Of a stretch of DNA of 64,000 nucleotides, positions 1-9,467 are shown in pieces. The DNA is from an uncultured Paracoccaceae bacterium (GTDB lineage: Bacteria > Pseudomonadota > Alphaproteobacteria > Rhodobacterales > Rhodobacteraceae): the NCBI GenBank assembly GCA_937983405.1, contig CALJZN010000017.1, positions 62,001-126,000 on the forward strand, in the 5' to 3' direction. The notes under the pieces are model-generated. The model ran no database searches. It had not been told where the DNA came from and saw nothing but the letters and a program-made list of their open reading frames with translations. The stretch's first letter is position 1; every line of letters starts with the position of its first letter. Position numbers and translations under genes: made by a program.

Positions 1-357
1 GGGATAGGCCCCGTCCGAGGTGACGACGGCATCGCCGGGCGCCACCAGCAGCCGCACCAGCAGGCCGAGAAGCCCGTCGATCCCCTCGCCCACCGCCACA
101 TGCTGCGCGCCGACCCCGTGCCGGGCGGCCAGCGCCGCCCTGAGCTCGAACATCTCCGGGTCGCCGTATTTCCACACCTCGGCCGCGGCGCGCGCCATCG
201 CCTCGACGGCAAGGGGCGAGGGGCCGAACACGCTTTCGTTGGCGCCGAGCCGCGCGGCGAAGGGGCGGCCGCGCGCGCGCTCCTGCGTCTCGGGCCCGAC
301 GAAGGGCACCGTGGCGGGCAGGCTGGCGACAAGGGGCGTGAAGCGCGGTCCGGTCAT
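1..357 (-). CDS. PLP-dependent aminotransferase, HisC-like (3' end outside window)
   Basis: The first 119 codons of a fold-type I pyridoxal-phosphate aminotransferase related to histidinol-phosphate aminotransferase; the rest lies beyond base 1. The opening residues MTGPRFTPLVASLPATVPF and the later LGANESVFGPSP (the LxxNExxxGPSP substrate-contact motif of the HisC group) are visible. They are followed by KYGDPEMFELRAALA and a GEGIDGLLG segment that should form part of the cofactor-phosphate site. The catalytic lysine would be downstream and cannot be seen. The ATG at 357 faces away from the MFS gene, so the two may share a regulatory region of under 200 bases. The true substrate (histidinol phosphate, an aromatic amino acid or another) cannot be decided from the fragment. 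Confidence 0.85.
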   Translation of the reverse strand, partial: MTGPRFTPLVASLPATVPFVGPETQERARGRPFAARLGANESVFGPSPLAVEAMARAAAEVWKYGDPEMFELRAALAARHGVGAQHVAVGEGIDGLLGLLVRLLVAPGDAVVTSDGAYP

Positions 358-501
358 GCCCGCGACAGAAGCGCAAAGCGCGCCCCGCGGCAAGGGCCGG
401 GCCGCTGCCGCAGGCTTGCAGCCCGCCGCAGGGGGCGGCTAAGGTGGCGGCGCGGTTCCGGCGCGGCGATCTGCCCCTCCGGCCGGTCCGCAGCCGGGGC
501 G

Positions 502-2181
502 GTGCCGGTGCGCCCGCCGCTGCCGACGCTGCGCAGGGGGCGGGGAGCCGCGGCCATCGAACCCGCCTCGACCTGGACCCCCCTGCGCAACCCGACCTAC
601 CGCCGGTTCTGGCTGGCGCTCGGGCTGTCCAATCTCGGCGGGCTGATCCAGGTCGTGGGCGCGGGCTGGCTGATGGTCGAGCTCGCGCCCTCGCCGGTGA
701 TGGTGGCGCTGGTGTCGTCGTCGAACACGCTGCCGATGATGGCGCTGTCGCTGGTCGCCGGGGCGCTGGCCGACAGCATCGACCGGCGGCGGCTGATGAT
801 CGCGGCGCAGGTGTTCATGGCGCTGGCGTCGGCGGGGCTGATGCTGGCGGCGGCGCTGGGCGCGATCACGCCGGTCCTGCTGCTGACCTTCGTCTTTCTG
901 GTCGGCTGCGGCAATGCGCTGTTCAACCCGGCCTGGCAGGCCTCGGTGGGCGACATCGTGCCGCGGCGCGAGGTGCCGGCGGCGGTCTCGCTGAACTCGA
1001 TGGCCTTCAACGTGATGCGCAGCATCGGGCCGGCGGCGGGGGGCGCCATCGTCGCCGCGGCGGGGGCGGCGGCGGCCTTCCTTGTCAACACGCTCTCCTT
1101 CCTGCCCCTGATCTGGACGGTCTGGCGCTGGCGGCCCGATGTGCCGCCGCGGCGGCTGCCGCGCGAGCCGCTGATCGCCGCTCTCGGGGCCGGATTGCGC
1201 TATCTTGCGATGTCGCCCGCGCTCGGCCGGGTGATGCTGCGCGGCGCGCTGTTCGGCTTCGGCGGGTCGGTGGCGCTGTCGCTGATGCCGCTCGTGGCGC
1301 GCGACCTGCTGGGGGGCACGGCGGTGACCTACGGGCTCCTCCTCGGCTTCTTCGGGGCGGGGGCGCTGGCCGCCGGGGTGACGAACATGCGCCTGCGCGC
1401 GCGGCTGGGCGCCGAGACCACGGTGCGGCTGGCCTTCGCGCTGTTCGCGCTGGGGCTGGCAGGTGTGGCCGCCGGCCGGACGCTGTGGGCGACCGGGCCG
1501 GCGATGATGCTGTGCGGGGCCGCCTGGGTGATGGCGCTGGCGCTGTTCAACGTCAGCGTGCAGCTCTCGACCGCGCGCTGGGTGGTGGGCCGGGCGCTGT
1601 CGCTTCACCACACCGCCACCTTCGGCGGCATGGCGTTGGGCGGCTGGGTCTGGGGCATGGTCGCCGCGGCCCATGGCGCGGTGGCCGCCCATCTGGTCGC
1701 CGCGGCGCTGCTCGTCGCGACGCTCGCCGCCGCGCGCTGGATCGCGCTTGACGAGCCCGGCGCGCTCGACCTCGACCCGCTGGGCCGCTTCCGCGAGCCC
1801 GAGTTGCAACTGGACCTGCGCCCGTCGAGCGGGCCGATCATGGTGATGGTGGACTACCGCATCGCCCCCGAGGACACCGATGCCTTCCTCGCCGCGATGC
1901 GCGCGCGGCGGCGCATCCGCATCCGCGACGGGGCGCGGCAATGGGCGCTGCTGCGCGACCTCGAGGCGCCCGAGACCTGGAGCGAGGCCTACCATGTCCC
2001 CACCTGGGCCGACTACATCCGCCACAACGAGCGGCGGACCAAGGCCGACGCCGAGCTGGCCGACCGGCTGCGGGCGCTGCACCGCGGGCCCGAGCCGCCG
2101 CGGGTGCGCCGGATGATCGAGCGCCAGACCGTGCCGCTGCACGAGGACCTGCCGCTGAAGTCCCCGCCCGAGATGCACTAG
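502..2181 (+). CDS. MFS transporter of the transmembrane secretion effector (MFS_3/EntS-like) type
   Basis: A major facilitator of the MFS_3 group, inner-membrane exporters related to enterobactin exporter EntS. The membrane part begins TPLRNPTYRRFWLALG and contains about a dozen hydrophobic segments. The cytoplasmic loop ADSIDRRRLMIAAQ is the motif-A loop of the family, and NPAWQASVGDIVPRREVPAA is characteristic. After the last helix a soluble tail of about 120 residues (from about VMVDYRIAPEDTDAF) is present, as is usual for this group. The start is uncertain: GTG at 502 and 508 are in frame. The best Shine-Dalgarno-like run (GGGGAG at 542-547) precedes an ATC at 556 immediately before the conserved region. 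Substrate unknown. It converges on valS with a gap of only 23 bases. Confidence 0.85.
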   Translation: MPVRPPLPTLRRGRGAAAIEPASTWTPLRNPTYRRFWLALGLSNLGGLIQVVGAGWLMVELAPSPVMVALVSSSNTLPMMALSLVAGALADSIDRRRLMIAAQVFMALASAGLMLAAALGAITPVLLLTFVFLVGCGNALFNPAWQASVGDIVPRREVPAAVSLNSMAFNVMRSIGPAAGGAIVAAAGAAAAFLVNTLSFLPLIWTVWRWRPDVPPRRLPREPLIAALGAGLRYLAMSPALGRVMLRGALFGFGGSVALSLMPLVARDLLGGTAVTYGLLLGFFGAGALAAGVTNMRLRARLGAETTVRLAFALFALGLAGVAAGRTLWATGPAMMLCGAAWVMALALFNVSVQLSTARWVVGRALSLHHTATFGGMALGGWVWGMVAAAHGAVAAHLVAAALLVATLAAARWIALDEPGALDLDPLGRFREPELQLDLRPSSGPIMVMVDYRIAPEDTDAFLAAMRARRRIRIRDGARQWALLRDLEAPETWSEAYHVPTWADYIRHNERRTKADAELADRLRALHRGPEPPRVRRMIERQTVPLHEDLPLKSPPEMH

Positions 2182-2204
2182 GCCGAAACGGCGGGCGCGG
2201 GCCG

Positions 2205-4985
2205 CTAGCCCATCGCCGTCAGCCGGGAAAGGGCGGCGCGCAGCTTGCCGGCCTCGTCCTCGGCCAGGGCCAGCTTCTCGCGGGTTTCCTCGACCACCTC
2301 TTCCGGGGCGCTTTCGACGAACCTCGGGTTGTCGAGCCGCCCGCGCAGCCCGGCGATGTCGCGCTCGAGCCGCTCGAGCGTCTTGCCCAGCCGCGCCGCC
2401 TCGGCGGCGAAGTCGATGACGCCCGCAAGGGGCAGGGCATAAAGCGCCCCCTCCACCGCCACCGCCGCCGCCCCCCGGGGGACCGCGGGGGCCTGCGTCA
2501 GCCGGTCGATCCGCGCGAGCCGCCGGATCAGCGCGGCATTGCGCTCCCAGGCGGCGCGGGCCTCGGGCGCGGCCTCGACCTCGACGAGGTCGAGGTGCAG
2601 CCCGACGGGCACATGCATCTGCGCCCGCGCCGAGCGGATTTCCTCGATCAGCGCGATCACGCGCTCGATCTCGCGGTCGGCGGCGGGGTCGGCCATCGCC
2701 TCGGGCGCGTCGTCGGGCCAGTCGGCATGGGCGAGCAGCTTCGCGCGGGTGCCGGTCAGGCCCCAGACCTCTTCGGTGACGAAGGGCATGAAGGGGTGCA
2801 GCAGGATCAGGCAGCGGTCGAGGACCCAGGCCATCACCGCCCGCGTCTCGCCCGCCGTCGCGGGGTCGTCGAGCAGGGGCTTGGCGAACTCGAGATACCA
2901 GTCGCAGACGCGGCCCCAGACGAAGGCGTAAAGCCCGTTCGCGGCATCGTTGAAGCGGAAGGCCGCCAGCGCAGCGTCGGTCGCGGCGCGGGCGCGGGCG
3001 GTTTCGCCCAGGATCCAGCGGTTGGCGGCGGCGGAGGCGGGCGGCGGGGCGGCCTGCGTCGCATGCCCCTCCCACACCCCGTTCATCTCGGCGAAGCGCA
3101 CCGCATTCCACAGCTTGGTAGCGAAGTTGCGGTAGCCTGCGATGCGGTCCTTCGACAGCTTCAGGTCGCGGCCCATCGCGGCCATGGAGGCCAGCGTGAA
3201 GCGCACGGCGTCCGCGCCGTAGTCGTCGATCAGCTCCAGCGGGTCGAGCACGTTGCCGAGCGACTTCGACATCTTCTTGCCCTTCTCGTCGCGGACGAGG
3301 GCATGGACATAGACGGTGCGGAACGGCACCTCGCCCGCCACGGCCAGCTGCATCATCATCATCCGGGCGACCCAGAAGAAGATGATGTCGAAGCCCGTCA
3401 CCAGCACGTCGGTGGGGTAGTAGCGCCGCAGCTCGGGCGTGTCCTCGGGCCAGCCCAGCGTGCCGATCGGCCAGAGGCCCGAGGAGAACCAGGTGTCGAG
3501 CACGTCGGGGTCGCGGGTCAGCGGCCTGCCCCCGGCCATGGCCGACGCCTCGGCCTCGGTCATGGCGCAGAACTGCCGGCCCTCGGCATCATACCACACC
3601 GGGATCTGGTGGCCCCACCAGAGCTGGCGCGAGATGCACCAGGGCTCGATGTTCTCCAGCCACTGGAAATACACCTTGGCGTGCTGCTCGGGCAGGATCG
3701 TGGTGCGCCCCTCGCGCACCGCGTCGATGGCGGGCTGCACGATCTTCGCCGCGTCCACGAACCACTGGTCGGTGAGGAAGGGCTCGATGGCGACCTTCGA
3801 GCGGTCGCCGTGGGGCACGATGTGGCGGTCGGGGTCGATCCCGTCCAGCCAGCCCTCGTCGCGCGCCAGCGTCACCAGCGCGTCGCGCACCTCGTAGCGG
3901 TCGCGGCCGTCGAAACGCTGGATGCAGCGCGCCACCGCCCCGGGGTCGCAGCCCTCGGCGAAATCGGCGTTGCCCGCCAGCGCGATGGCGGCGTTGCGCG
4001 CCATCACGTTGATCGCCCGCAGCCCGTGGCGCTGCCCCACCCCCCAGTCGTTGAAGTCGTGCGCGGGGGTGATCTTGACCGCGCCGGTGCCCTTGTCGGG
4101 GTCGGCATAGGCGTCGCCCACGATGGGGATGGAGCGGCCCACCAGCGGCAGGCGCACCCGCGCGCCGATCAGGTGGCGATAGCGGATGTCGTCGGGGTGC
4201 ACCGCCACGGCGGTGTCGCCCAGCATGGTCTCGGGCCGGGTGGTGGCCACCACGAGATAGTCGCGCGTCTCCCACTCGGTCGCCCGGCCCTCCTCGTCGA
4301 AGGCGACGGGATGCTCGTAGGTCGCCCCGCCCTCCAGCGGATAGCGCAGGCGCCAGAGATGGCCGTCCACCTCGACCTGCTCCACCTCGAGGTCGCTGAT
4401 CGCCGTCTCGAAATGCGGGTCCCAGTTCACCAGCCGCTTGCCGCGGTAGATGACGCCCTTGCGGTAAAGTTCCACGAACACCCGCAGCACGGCATCGTGA
4501 AAGTTGCCCTCCTCGCCCGGCGGCGCGCCGGGGGCGCCCGACATGGTGAAGGCCTCGCGGCTCCAGTCGCAGGACGCGCCGAGGCGTTCGAGCTGACTGC
4601 GGATGTTGCCGCGCGAGCGCTGCTTCTGCTCCCACACCTTCGCCACGAAGGCCGCGCGGCCGAGGTCGGTGCGCCGCTTGCCCTCCTTCGCCAGTTCGCG
4701 CTCGACCACCATCTGGGTGGCGATGCCGGCGTGGTCGGTGCCGGGCTGCCACAGCGTGTCGTGCCCCCGCATGCGGTGCCAGCGGGTCAGGATGTCCTGC
4801 AGCGTGTTGTTGAAGGCATGGCCCATGTGCAGGCTGCCGGTGACGTTGGGCGGCGGGATCATGATGCAGAAGGCGGGCGCCCCCGGCCGGGCGTTGGCCC
4901 CCGCGGCGAAGGCGTTCGCCGCCGCCCAGCGGGCGGCGATGCGGGCCTCGGCCTCGGCGGGGGAATAGGTCTTGTCCATCGGCAT
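2205..4985 (-). CDS. valS: Valyl-tRNA synthetase
   Basis: Class I aminoacyl-tRNA synthetase that charges tRNA-Val in the cytoplasm; 926 residues, normal for the bacterial enzyme. Near the N-terminus [19 protein letters not shown] contains the HIGH signature (here HMGH). The ATP-binding KMSKS loop appears as [17 protein letters not shown]. The editing domain lies between them, and the C-terminal 70 residues form the usual valS coiled-coil arm ([19 protein letters not shown]). Two starts are possible: ATG at 4985 ([11 protein letters not shown]) with GAGGGG six bases upstream, and ATG at 4979 (MDKTYSPAE) with GAGG six bases upstream; homologous proteins begin at about this point. The longer reading frame continuing upstream is low-complexity and rejected. 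Confidence 0.96.
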   Translation of the reverse strand: MPMDKTYSPAEAEARIAARWAAANAFAAGANARPGAPAFCIMIPPPNVTGSLHMGHAFNNTLQDILTRWHRMRGHDTLWQPGTDHAGIATQMVVERELAKEGKRRTDLGRAAFVAKVWEQKQRSRGNIRSQLERLGASCDWSREAFTMSGAPGAPPGEEGNFHDAVLRVFVELYRKGVIYRGKRLVNWDPHFETAISDLEVEQVEVDGHLWRLRYPLEGGATYEHPVAFDEEGRATEWETRDYLVVATTRPETMLGDTAVAVHPDDIRYRHLIGARVRLPLVGRSIPIVGDAYADPDKGTGAVKITPAHDFNDWGVGQRHGLRAINVMARNAAIALAGNADFAEGCDPGAVARCIQRFDGRDRYEVRDALVTLARDEGWLDGIDPDRHIVPHGDRSKVAIEPFLTDQWFVDAAKIVQPAIDAVREGRTTILPEQHAKVYFQWLENIEPWCISRQLWWGHQIPVWYDAEGRQFCAMTEAEASAMAGGRPLTRDPDVLDTWFSSGLWPIGTLGWPEDTPELRRYYPTDVLVTGFDIIFFWVARMMMMQLAVAGEVPFRTVYVHALVRDEKGKKMSKSLGNVLDPLELIDDYGADAVRFTLASMAAMGRDLKLSKDRIAGYRNFATKLWNAVRFAEMNGVWEGHATQAAPPPASAAANRWILGETARARAATDAALAAFRFNDAANGLYAFVWGRVCDWYLEFAKPLLDDPATAGETRAVMAWVLDRCLILLHPFMPFVTEEVWGLTGTRAKLLAHADWPDDAPEAMADPAADREIERVIALIEEIRSARAQMHVPVGLHLDLVEVEAAPEARAAWERNAALIRRLARIDRLTQAPAVPRGAAAVAVEGALYALPLAGVIDFAAEAARLGKTLERLERDIAGLRGRLDNPRFVESAPEEVVEETREKLALAEDEAGKLRAALSRLTAMG

Positions 4986-5118
4986 CCTCGGCCCCTCGGC
5001 TTCCTGCGGCGCTGGTGCGCGGGAACCGCCGCGGCCGCCGCCGGCCGGCCTGCGGCCCCCTCGGCCGCCGCGCACCGTCCGGCCCGGCACCGCCCGTGAT
5101 CGATTCCCTGCGGATCGC

Positions 5119-5134
5119 GCCCGCTCTAGCGGGC
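5119..5134. other. Small inverted repeat in the valS-lrp gap
   Basis: The 230 bases between valS and the AsnC-type gene hold no convincing gene. The only structure I see is GCCCGC-TCTA-GCGGGC, a 6-bp stem with a 4-base loop and no adjacent T run. It lies downstream of the AsnC gene and upstream of valS, so it could end transcription of the former, but the stem is weak for DNA this GC-rich. Confidence 0.25.
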
Positions 5135-5215
5135 CGCCGCGCAGGGCGGAAGGGGCAAGCGTGCCCCGCGGCCGCTGCCGCGGCGCCGCGGCGGCCCACG
5201 GCGCCCTCAGGCGCT

Positions 5216-5665
5216 TCAGGCGCTGCGGTCGAGCTTCGTCGCCAGGTGCACGAGGCTTTCCGAGCTGCGCACGCCGGGCGTGGCCGCGATGGCGTCGAGC
5301 ACGGTGTCGAGCGCGGCGGGCGAGGCCGCCGCGATCTGCACCAGCAGATCGACGCGCCCCGAGGTGGTGTGCACGCGCTCGACCTCGGGCATGGTCCTGA
5401 GCCGCGCCAGCACCGCGGCCTGGGCGCGGGGCTCGACCGCCAGAAGCACCGAGGCGCGGATGCGGTCGCCGAGCGCCGCCTCGCCCAGCCGCACGGTGTA
5501 GCCCACGATGGCCCCGCCGGTCTCGAGCCGCTCGAGCCGGGCCTGCACGGTCGAGCGCGCGACCTTCAGCTTCCGCGCGAGGGTGGCGACCGGAACCCGT
5601 GCATCCGCCGCCAGAAGCGCCAGCAGCGCGCGGTCGAGGTCGTCCAATGCATATTGACCGATCAT
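5216..5665 (-). CDS. AsnC/Lrp family transcriptional regulator
   Basis: A 149-residue feast/famine regulator. The N-terminal helix-turn-helix is clear: [20 protein letters not shown] followed by the recognition region [18 protein letters not shown]. The remaining 85 residues form the RAM ligand-binding and oligomerisation domain ([20 protein letters not shown]...[11 protein letters not shown]), which binds amino acids in this family. It is transcribed away from the ornithine-type decarboxylase, with 201 bases between the two starts. Divergent Lrp-type genes usually control their neighbour and themselves, so regulation of the decarboxylase by an amino acid such as ornithine or lysine is the natural inference. 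The 4-residue opening MIGQ places the start at ATG 5665. Confidence 0.93.
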   Translation of the reverse strand: MIGQYALDDLDRALLALLAADARVPVATLARKLKVARSTVQARLERLETGGAIVGYTVRLGEAALGDRIRASVLLAVEPRAQAAVLARLRTMPEVERVHTTSGRVDLLVQIAAASPAALDTVLDAIAATPGVRSSESLVHLATKLDRSA

Positions 5666-5866
5666 GTCGTCACTTTAACGCCGTATTCATTCAGAACAAC
5701 CCTTTTGATCGGTGAGACTGTCGCACATATGCGGCATCCTCGTTTTCAGGAAAAGGGCGGCTCATACGCACCTGGCCTGGTTTGGAAGATCGCGTAAGCG
5801 TCTCCGAACTGGTTCGTCCAGGGAGGTGAAGGCTGCGCTCTGTTGGCACGCAGAAAGGACACGCCG
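5666..5866. promoter_or_regulatory. Divergent promoter/operator region between AsnC regulator and decarboxylase
   Basis: This 201-base gap is clearly more AT-rich than its surroundings, especially 5668-5745, where TTTAACG, ATTCATTCAG, CAACCCTTTTGATC and CACATATG occur. AT-rich, bendable DNA between a divergent Lrp-type gene and its neighbour is where such regulators normally bind. I could not identify a specific repeated operator or a consensus -35/-10 pair. Confidence 0.4.
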
Positions 5867-7012
5867 ATGGGGCTGACGAAAACGATCTGGACGAAACCGT
5901 CCGAATATCTGCGCGCGAACGAGCCGGAGACGCCGGTTCTGTTCTTCGCGCCCGCGATCCTGCAAGACACCGCGCGCCGCTTCATCGCGGGCTTTCCGGG
6001 CCTTGTGACCTATGCGGTCAAGTCGAACCCCGAGGAGGCGGTGATCGAGAACCTCGCCGCTGCCGGCGTGCGCGGGTTCGACGTGGCCTCGCTTCCCGAG
6101 ATCCGCATGATCCGCCGCCTCGCCCCCGACGCGGCGCTGCACTACAACAATCCGGTGCGGTCGCGGGCCGAGATTGCCGAGGCGGCGGCGCTGGGCGTTG
6201 TCTCCTACTCGGTCGACTCCGCGTCGGAGCTGGCCAAGCTGATCGCGCTCGTCCCGGCCGGGGGCACCGAGATCTCGGTGCGCTTCAAGCTGCCCGTGGA
6301 CGGTGCGGCCTACAACTTCGGCGCCAAGTTCGGCGCGACGGTCGAGACAGCGACACGGCTGCTGGCGCAGGTGGCGGCGGCGGGGTTCACCCCGTCGCTG
6401 ACCTTCCATCCGGGCACGCAATGCACCGACCCGGCGGCGTGGGAGGCCTACATCCGCGCCGCGGCGGCGATCGCGGCCGGTGCGGGGGTGCGCATCGCGC
6501 GGCTGAACGTCGGCGGCGGCTTCCCCTCGCACCGGCTGCAGGGCGTGCTGCCGCCGCTCGAGGCCATTTTCGCGCTGATCGACCGCGTGACGGCCGAGGC
6601 GTTCGGCACCGACCGCCCGGCGCTGCTGTGCGAGCCCGGGCGCGCGCTGGTGGCCGAATCGATGACGCTCGCGACCCGCGTCAAGGCGGTGCGCGACGGC
6701 GTGCATGTGTTCCTGAACGACGGCATCTATGGCGCGCTGGCCGAGCTGCCGCTGATCGGCGGCATCGACCGCATCGAGGTGATCGACGCCCACGGCCGGC
6801 GCCGCACCGGCGAGGGGGTCGAGCGCATCGTGTTCGGCCCGACCTGCGACAGCATGGACCGGCTGCCGGGCCTCGTTGTCCTGCCGGGCGACATGGAAGA
6901 GGGCGACCATGTCCTCTTCCACGGGCTCGGCGCCTACTCGACCGCGACCAACACGCGCTTCAACGGCTTCGGCGAGCTCGTGATCGCCACGGCGCTGTCG
7001 CTGCAGGGCTGA
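5867..7012 (+). CDS. Type III PLP-dependent decarboxylase (ornithine/lysine decarboxylase-like)
   Basis: Alanine-racemase-fold decarboxylase of the eukaryotic-ODC type, expected to make putrescine or cadaverine in the cytoplasm; 381 residues, standard length. The PLP lysine lies in VTYAVKSNPEEAV. The barrel contains LTFHPGTQC, the glycine loop LNVGGGFPSH and the phosphate-binding CEPGRALVAES. The active-site cysteine motif is FGPTCDSMDRLPG near the C-terminus, and FHGLGAYSTATNTRFNGF closes the protein as in other ODCs. ATG at 5867 is preceded by AAAGGAC at the right distance; an upstream in-frame TTG at 5843 is not needed. Ornithine versus lysine versus 2,4-diaminobutyrate specificity is not readable here. 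The divergent AsnC regulator probably controls it. Confidence 0.92.
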   Translation: MGLTKTIWTKPSEYLRANEPETPVLFFAPAILQDTARRFIAGFPGLVTYAVKSNPEEAVIENLAAAGVRGFDVASLPEIRMIRRLAPDAALHYNNPVRSRAEIAEAAALGVVSYSVDSASELAKLIALVPAGGTEISVRFKLPVDGAAYNFGAKFGATVETATRLLAQVAAAGFTPSLTFHPGTQCTDPAAWEAYIRAAAAIAAGAGVRIARLNVGGGFPSHRLQGVLPPLEAIFALIDRVTAEAFGTDRPALLCEPGRALVAESMTLATRVKAVRDGVHVFLNDGIYGALAELPLIGGIDRIEVIDAHGRRRTGEGVERIVFGPTCDSMDRLPGLVVLPGDMEEGDHVLFHGLGAYSTATNTRFNGFGELVIATALSLQG

Positions 7013-7026
7013 CGCCCCGCAGGCCC

Positions 7027-7051
7027 GGGCGGCTGGACAGTCCGGCCGCCC
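7027..7051 (+). terminator. Stem-loop after the decarboxylase gene
   Basis: An 11-bp inverted repeat (GGGCGGCTGGA / TCCGGCCGCCC, one T-G wobble) encloses the 3-base loop CAG, starting 15 bases after the decarboxylase stop codon. There is no T tract after it, so it may act as a weak or Rho-assisted terminator, or protect the mRNA end. It sits between two genes of the same strand that have unrelated functions, which fits a transcript boundary. Confidence 0.5.
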
Positions 7052-7088
7052 CGGCTATGCTCGGCCCCGGATGCCGGGAGGGGCTGCG

Positions 7089-9374
7089 ATGGGAAGCTTC
7101 GGGAAAAGCCAGACGATCCGGCGGATCGAGGATCTCCGGCTGCTGACCGGGCAGGGGCGCTTTGTGGACGACATCGCCCCGCCCGGGGCGCTGCATGCGG
7201 TCTTCGTGCGCTCGCCCCTCGCCCATGCCGACCTCGCCCCGCCGGACCTTTCTGCGGCGCGGGCCGCCCCGGGGGTGCATCTGGCGCTCTGCGCCGAGGA
7301 TCTCGAGGCGGCCGGCGTCGATCTGCGGATGCGCGCCGCGCTGGCGAAGAACCGCGACGGCAGCCTTGGCGCGGACGTCTTTCGCCCCGTTCTGGCGAAG
7401 GGCCGCGTGCGCTTCGTGGGCGAGCCGGTGGCGGTGATCGTGGCCGAGACGCTCGACGCCGCGCGCGACGCGGCCGAGCTCGTGGCGCCCGACTATGCCG
7501 AGCGGCCCGTGAAGCTTGACCTCGCGCCGGGGGGCGAGCCGCTGCACCCCGAGGCGCCCGACAACCGCGCCTTCGACTGGGCGCTGGGCGATCCCGCCAC
7601 CGTCGAGGCCGCGATGGCCGCGGCCGCCCATCGCGTGCGGCTCCGGGTCGAGCACAACCGGGTCATCGTCAACGCCATGGAACCGCGCGCGGCCTTCGCC
7701 GAGTGGGACGGCGAGCGGCTGCATCTGTGCTACAACGGGCAGGGCGTATGGAACCAGAAGGCGGACCTCGCCAGGGCGCTGGGCCTGCCGCCGGCGCGCG
7801 TCCGGGTGACGACGCCCGATGTCGGCGGCGGCTTCGGGATGAAGGCGATGGCCTATCCCGAGTATGTGGTGATCGCGGCCGCCGCCCGGATGCTGGGCCG
7901 CCCCGTGCGCTGGAGCGCCGAGCGCACCGAATCGATGCTGACCGACAACGCCGGCCGCGACCTTGTGTCCGAGGCCGAGATGGCCTTCGACGCCGACCTC
8001 CGCATCACCGGCTACCGCGTGCGCATCCTCGCCAACCTCGGCGCCTACAATTCCGAGTTCGGCCAGGGCATCCAGACCACCGCCTCGTCCAAGGTGGCGA
8101 CCGGCGTCTATGCCATTCCCGCCCTGCACATCGCGGCGCAGGGCTTCTACACCAACACCACCCAGACCGACGCCTACCGCGGCGCCGGCCGGCCCGAGGC
8201 GATCTATACGCTCGAGCGCACGCTGGACCATGCCGCGCGCGTGCTGGGGATCGCGCCGGTCGAGCTGCGGCGGCGCAACCTCATCCGCCGCCTGCCCTAC
8301 CGCACCCCTTCGGGCGAGCTCTACGACACGGGCGATTTCGCCCGGGTGCTCGACCGGGTCGAGGCCGAGGCCGACATCGCCGGCTTCCCCGCCCGCCGGG
8401 CCGAGGCCGCGGCACGCGGCCGGCTGCGCGGCATCGGGCTGGCCAGCTACATCGAGGCGATCCTGGGCGACCCCAGCGAATCGGCGAAGATCGTCTTCGA
8501 ACCCGACGGGACGGTCAGCCTGTTCGTGGGCACCCAGTCGAACGGGCAGGGGCACGAGACGGTCTATGCCCAGTTCCTCGCCGACCAGAGCGGCATCCCG
8601 CTGGCGCGCGTCCGCGTGGTGCAGGGCGACAGCGACCGCATCGCCTCGGGCGGCGGGACGGGGGGCTCGCGCTCGGTCACGGTGCAGTCGGCGGCGACGC
8701 TGGCGGCGGTCGGGGCGATGGTGGCGGCCTTCCGCCCCTTTGTTGCGCCCCTTCTCGGGGCGGACCCCGAGGCGCTGGCCTTCGACGACGGGGCCTTTCG
8801 CGCGGCCGGGACGAACCGCACGCTGACGCTGCCCGAGGCGGCCGAGATGGCCCGGGCGGCGGGGCGGGCCGACCTGCTTGCGCATGCGGCCACGACGCGG
8901 CTGCGCGGCCGGTCCTACCCCAACGGCGCCCATGTCGCCGAGGTCGAGGTCGATCCCGAGACCGGGGTGGTGGAGGTCGTGCGATACACCGTCACCGACG
9001 ATTTCGGCACGCTGATGCACCCGCAGCTGGTCGAGGGGCAGGTGCACGGCGGCATCGCCCAGGGTCTCGGCCAGGCGCTGACCGAGCGGGCGGTGCACGA
9101 TGCGACCGGCCAGCTGCTGACGGCGACCTTCATGGACTATGCCCTGCCGCGCGCCGCCGACATGCCGCCGATCCGCTTCACCACCGAACCCGTGCCCTCC
9201 ACCGCCAACCCGCTGGGGATGAAGGGCTGCGGCGAGGCCGGCACGGTGGGCGCGCTGCCCGCGCTGGGCAATGCCGTGCTCGATGCGCTGTGGCCCGCGG
9301 GGGTGCGGGCGGTGGACATGCCCTTCACCCCGCAGCGCGTCTGGGGCTGGCTTCGGGCGGCCGGGGCGGGCTGA
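7089..9374 (+). CDS. Xanthine dehydrogenase/CoxL family molybdopterin-binding subunit, orphan
   Basis: The large, molybdenum-cofactor subunit of a molybdenum hydroxylase; 761 residues. After the opening RRIEDLRLLTGQGRFVDD (aldehyde oxidase a/b hammerhead domain, residues about 15-130) come the cofactor-binding domains with TTPDVGGGFGMKAMAYPE, then DAYRGAGRPEAIYTLER, then FVGTQSNGQGHETVYAQF. The catalytic glutamate lies in GMKGCGEAGTVGALPA. The active-site loop reads AYRGAGR, not the AYxCSFR of true CO dehydrogenase, so this is a form II, non-CO enzyme. No small [2Fe-2S] or FAD subunit lies beside it; partners must be elsewhere, or the protein acts alone. ATG 7089 follows GGGAGGGG. Substrate unknown. 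Confidence 0.9.
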   Translation: MGSFGKSQTIRRIEDLRLLTGQGRFVDDIAPPGALHAVFVRSPLAHADLAPPDLSAARAAPGVHLALCAEDLEAAGVDLRMRAALAKNRDGSLGADVFRPVLAKGRVRFVGEPVAVIVAETLDAARDAAELVAPDYAERPVKLDLAPGGEPLHPEAPDNRAFDWALGDPATVEAAMAAAAHRVRLRVEHNRVIVNAMEPRAAFAEWDGERLHLCYNGQGVWNQKADLARALGLPPARVRVTTPDVGGGFGMKAMAYPEYVVIAAAARMLGRPVRWSAERTESMLTDNAGRDLVSEAEMAFDADLRITGYRVRILANLGAYNSEFGQGIQTTASSKVATGVYAIPALHIAAQGFYTNTTQTDAYRGAGRPEAIYTLERTLDHAARVLGIAPVELRRRNLIRRLPYRTPSGELYDTGDFARVLDRVEAEADIAGFPARRAEAAARGRLRGIGLASYIEAILGDPSESAKIVFEPDGTVSLFVGTQSNGQGHETVYAQFLADQSGIPLARVRVVQGDSDRIASGGGTGGSRSVTVQSAATLAAVGAMVAAFRPFVAPLLGADPEALAFDDGAFRAAGTNRTLTLPEAAEMARAAGRADLLAHAATTRLRGRSYPNGAHVAEVEVDPETGVVEVVRYTVTDDFGTLMHPQLVEGQVHGGIAQGLGQALTERAVHDATGQLLTATFMDYALPRAADMPPIRFTTEPVPSTANPLGMKGCGEAGTVGALPALGNAVLDALWPAGVRAVDMPFTPQRVWGWLRAAGAG

Positions 9375-9467
9375 CGGCCGCCCCCCCGCCACCGGCGGGC
9401 AGGCCCGGCTGCCCCGGCCCGCATGGTTCCGCGGCGCGCGCGCCCCCCCGCGCCGCCCCCGGGGGGG

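Noticed and set aside
7089-9374. Calling the CoxL-type protein carbon monoxide dehydrogenase
   Set aside because: The active-site loop is AYRGAGR rather than AYxCSFR, and the coxS and coxM genes are missing.
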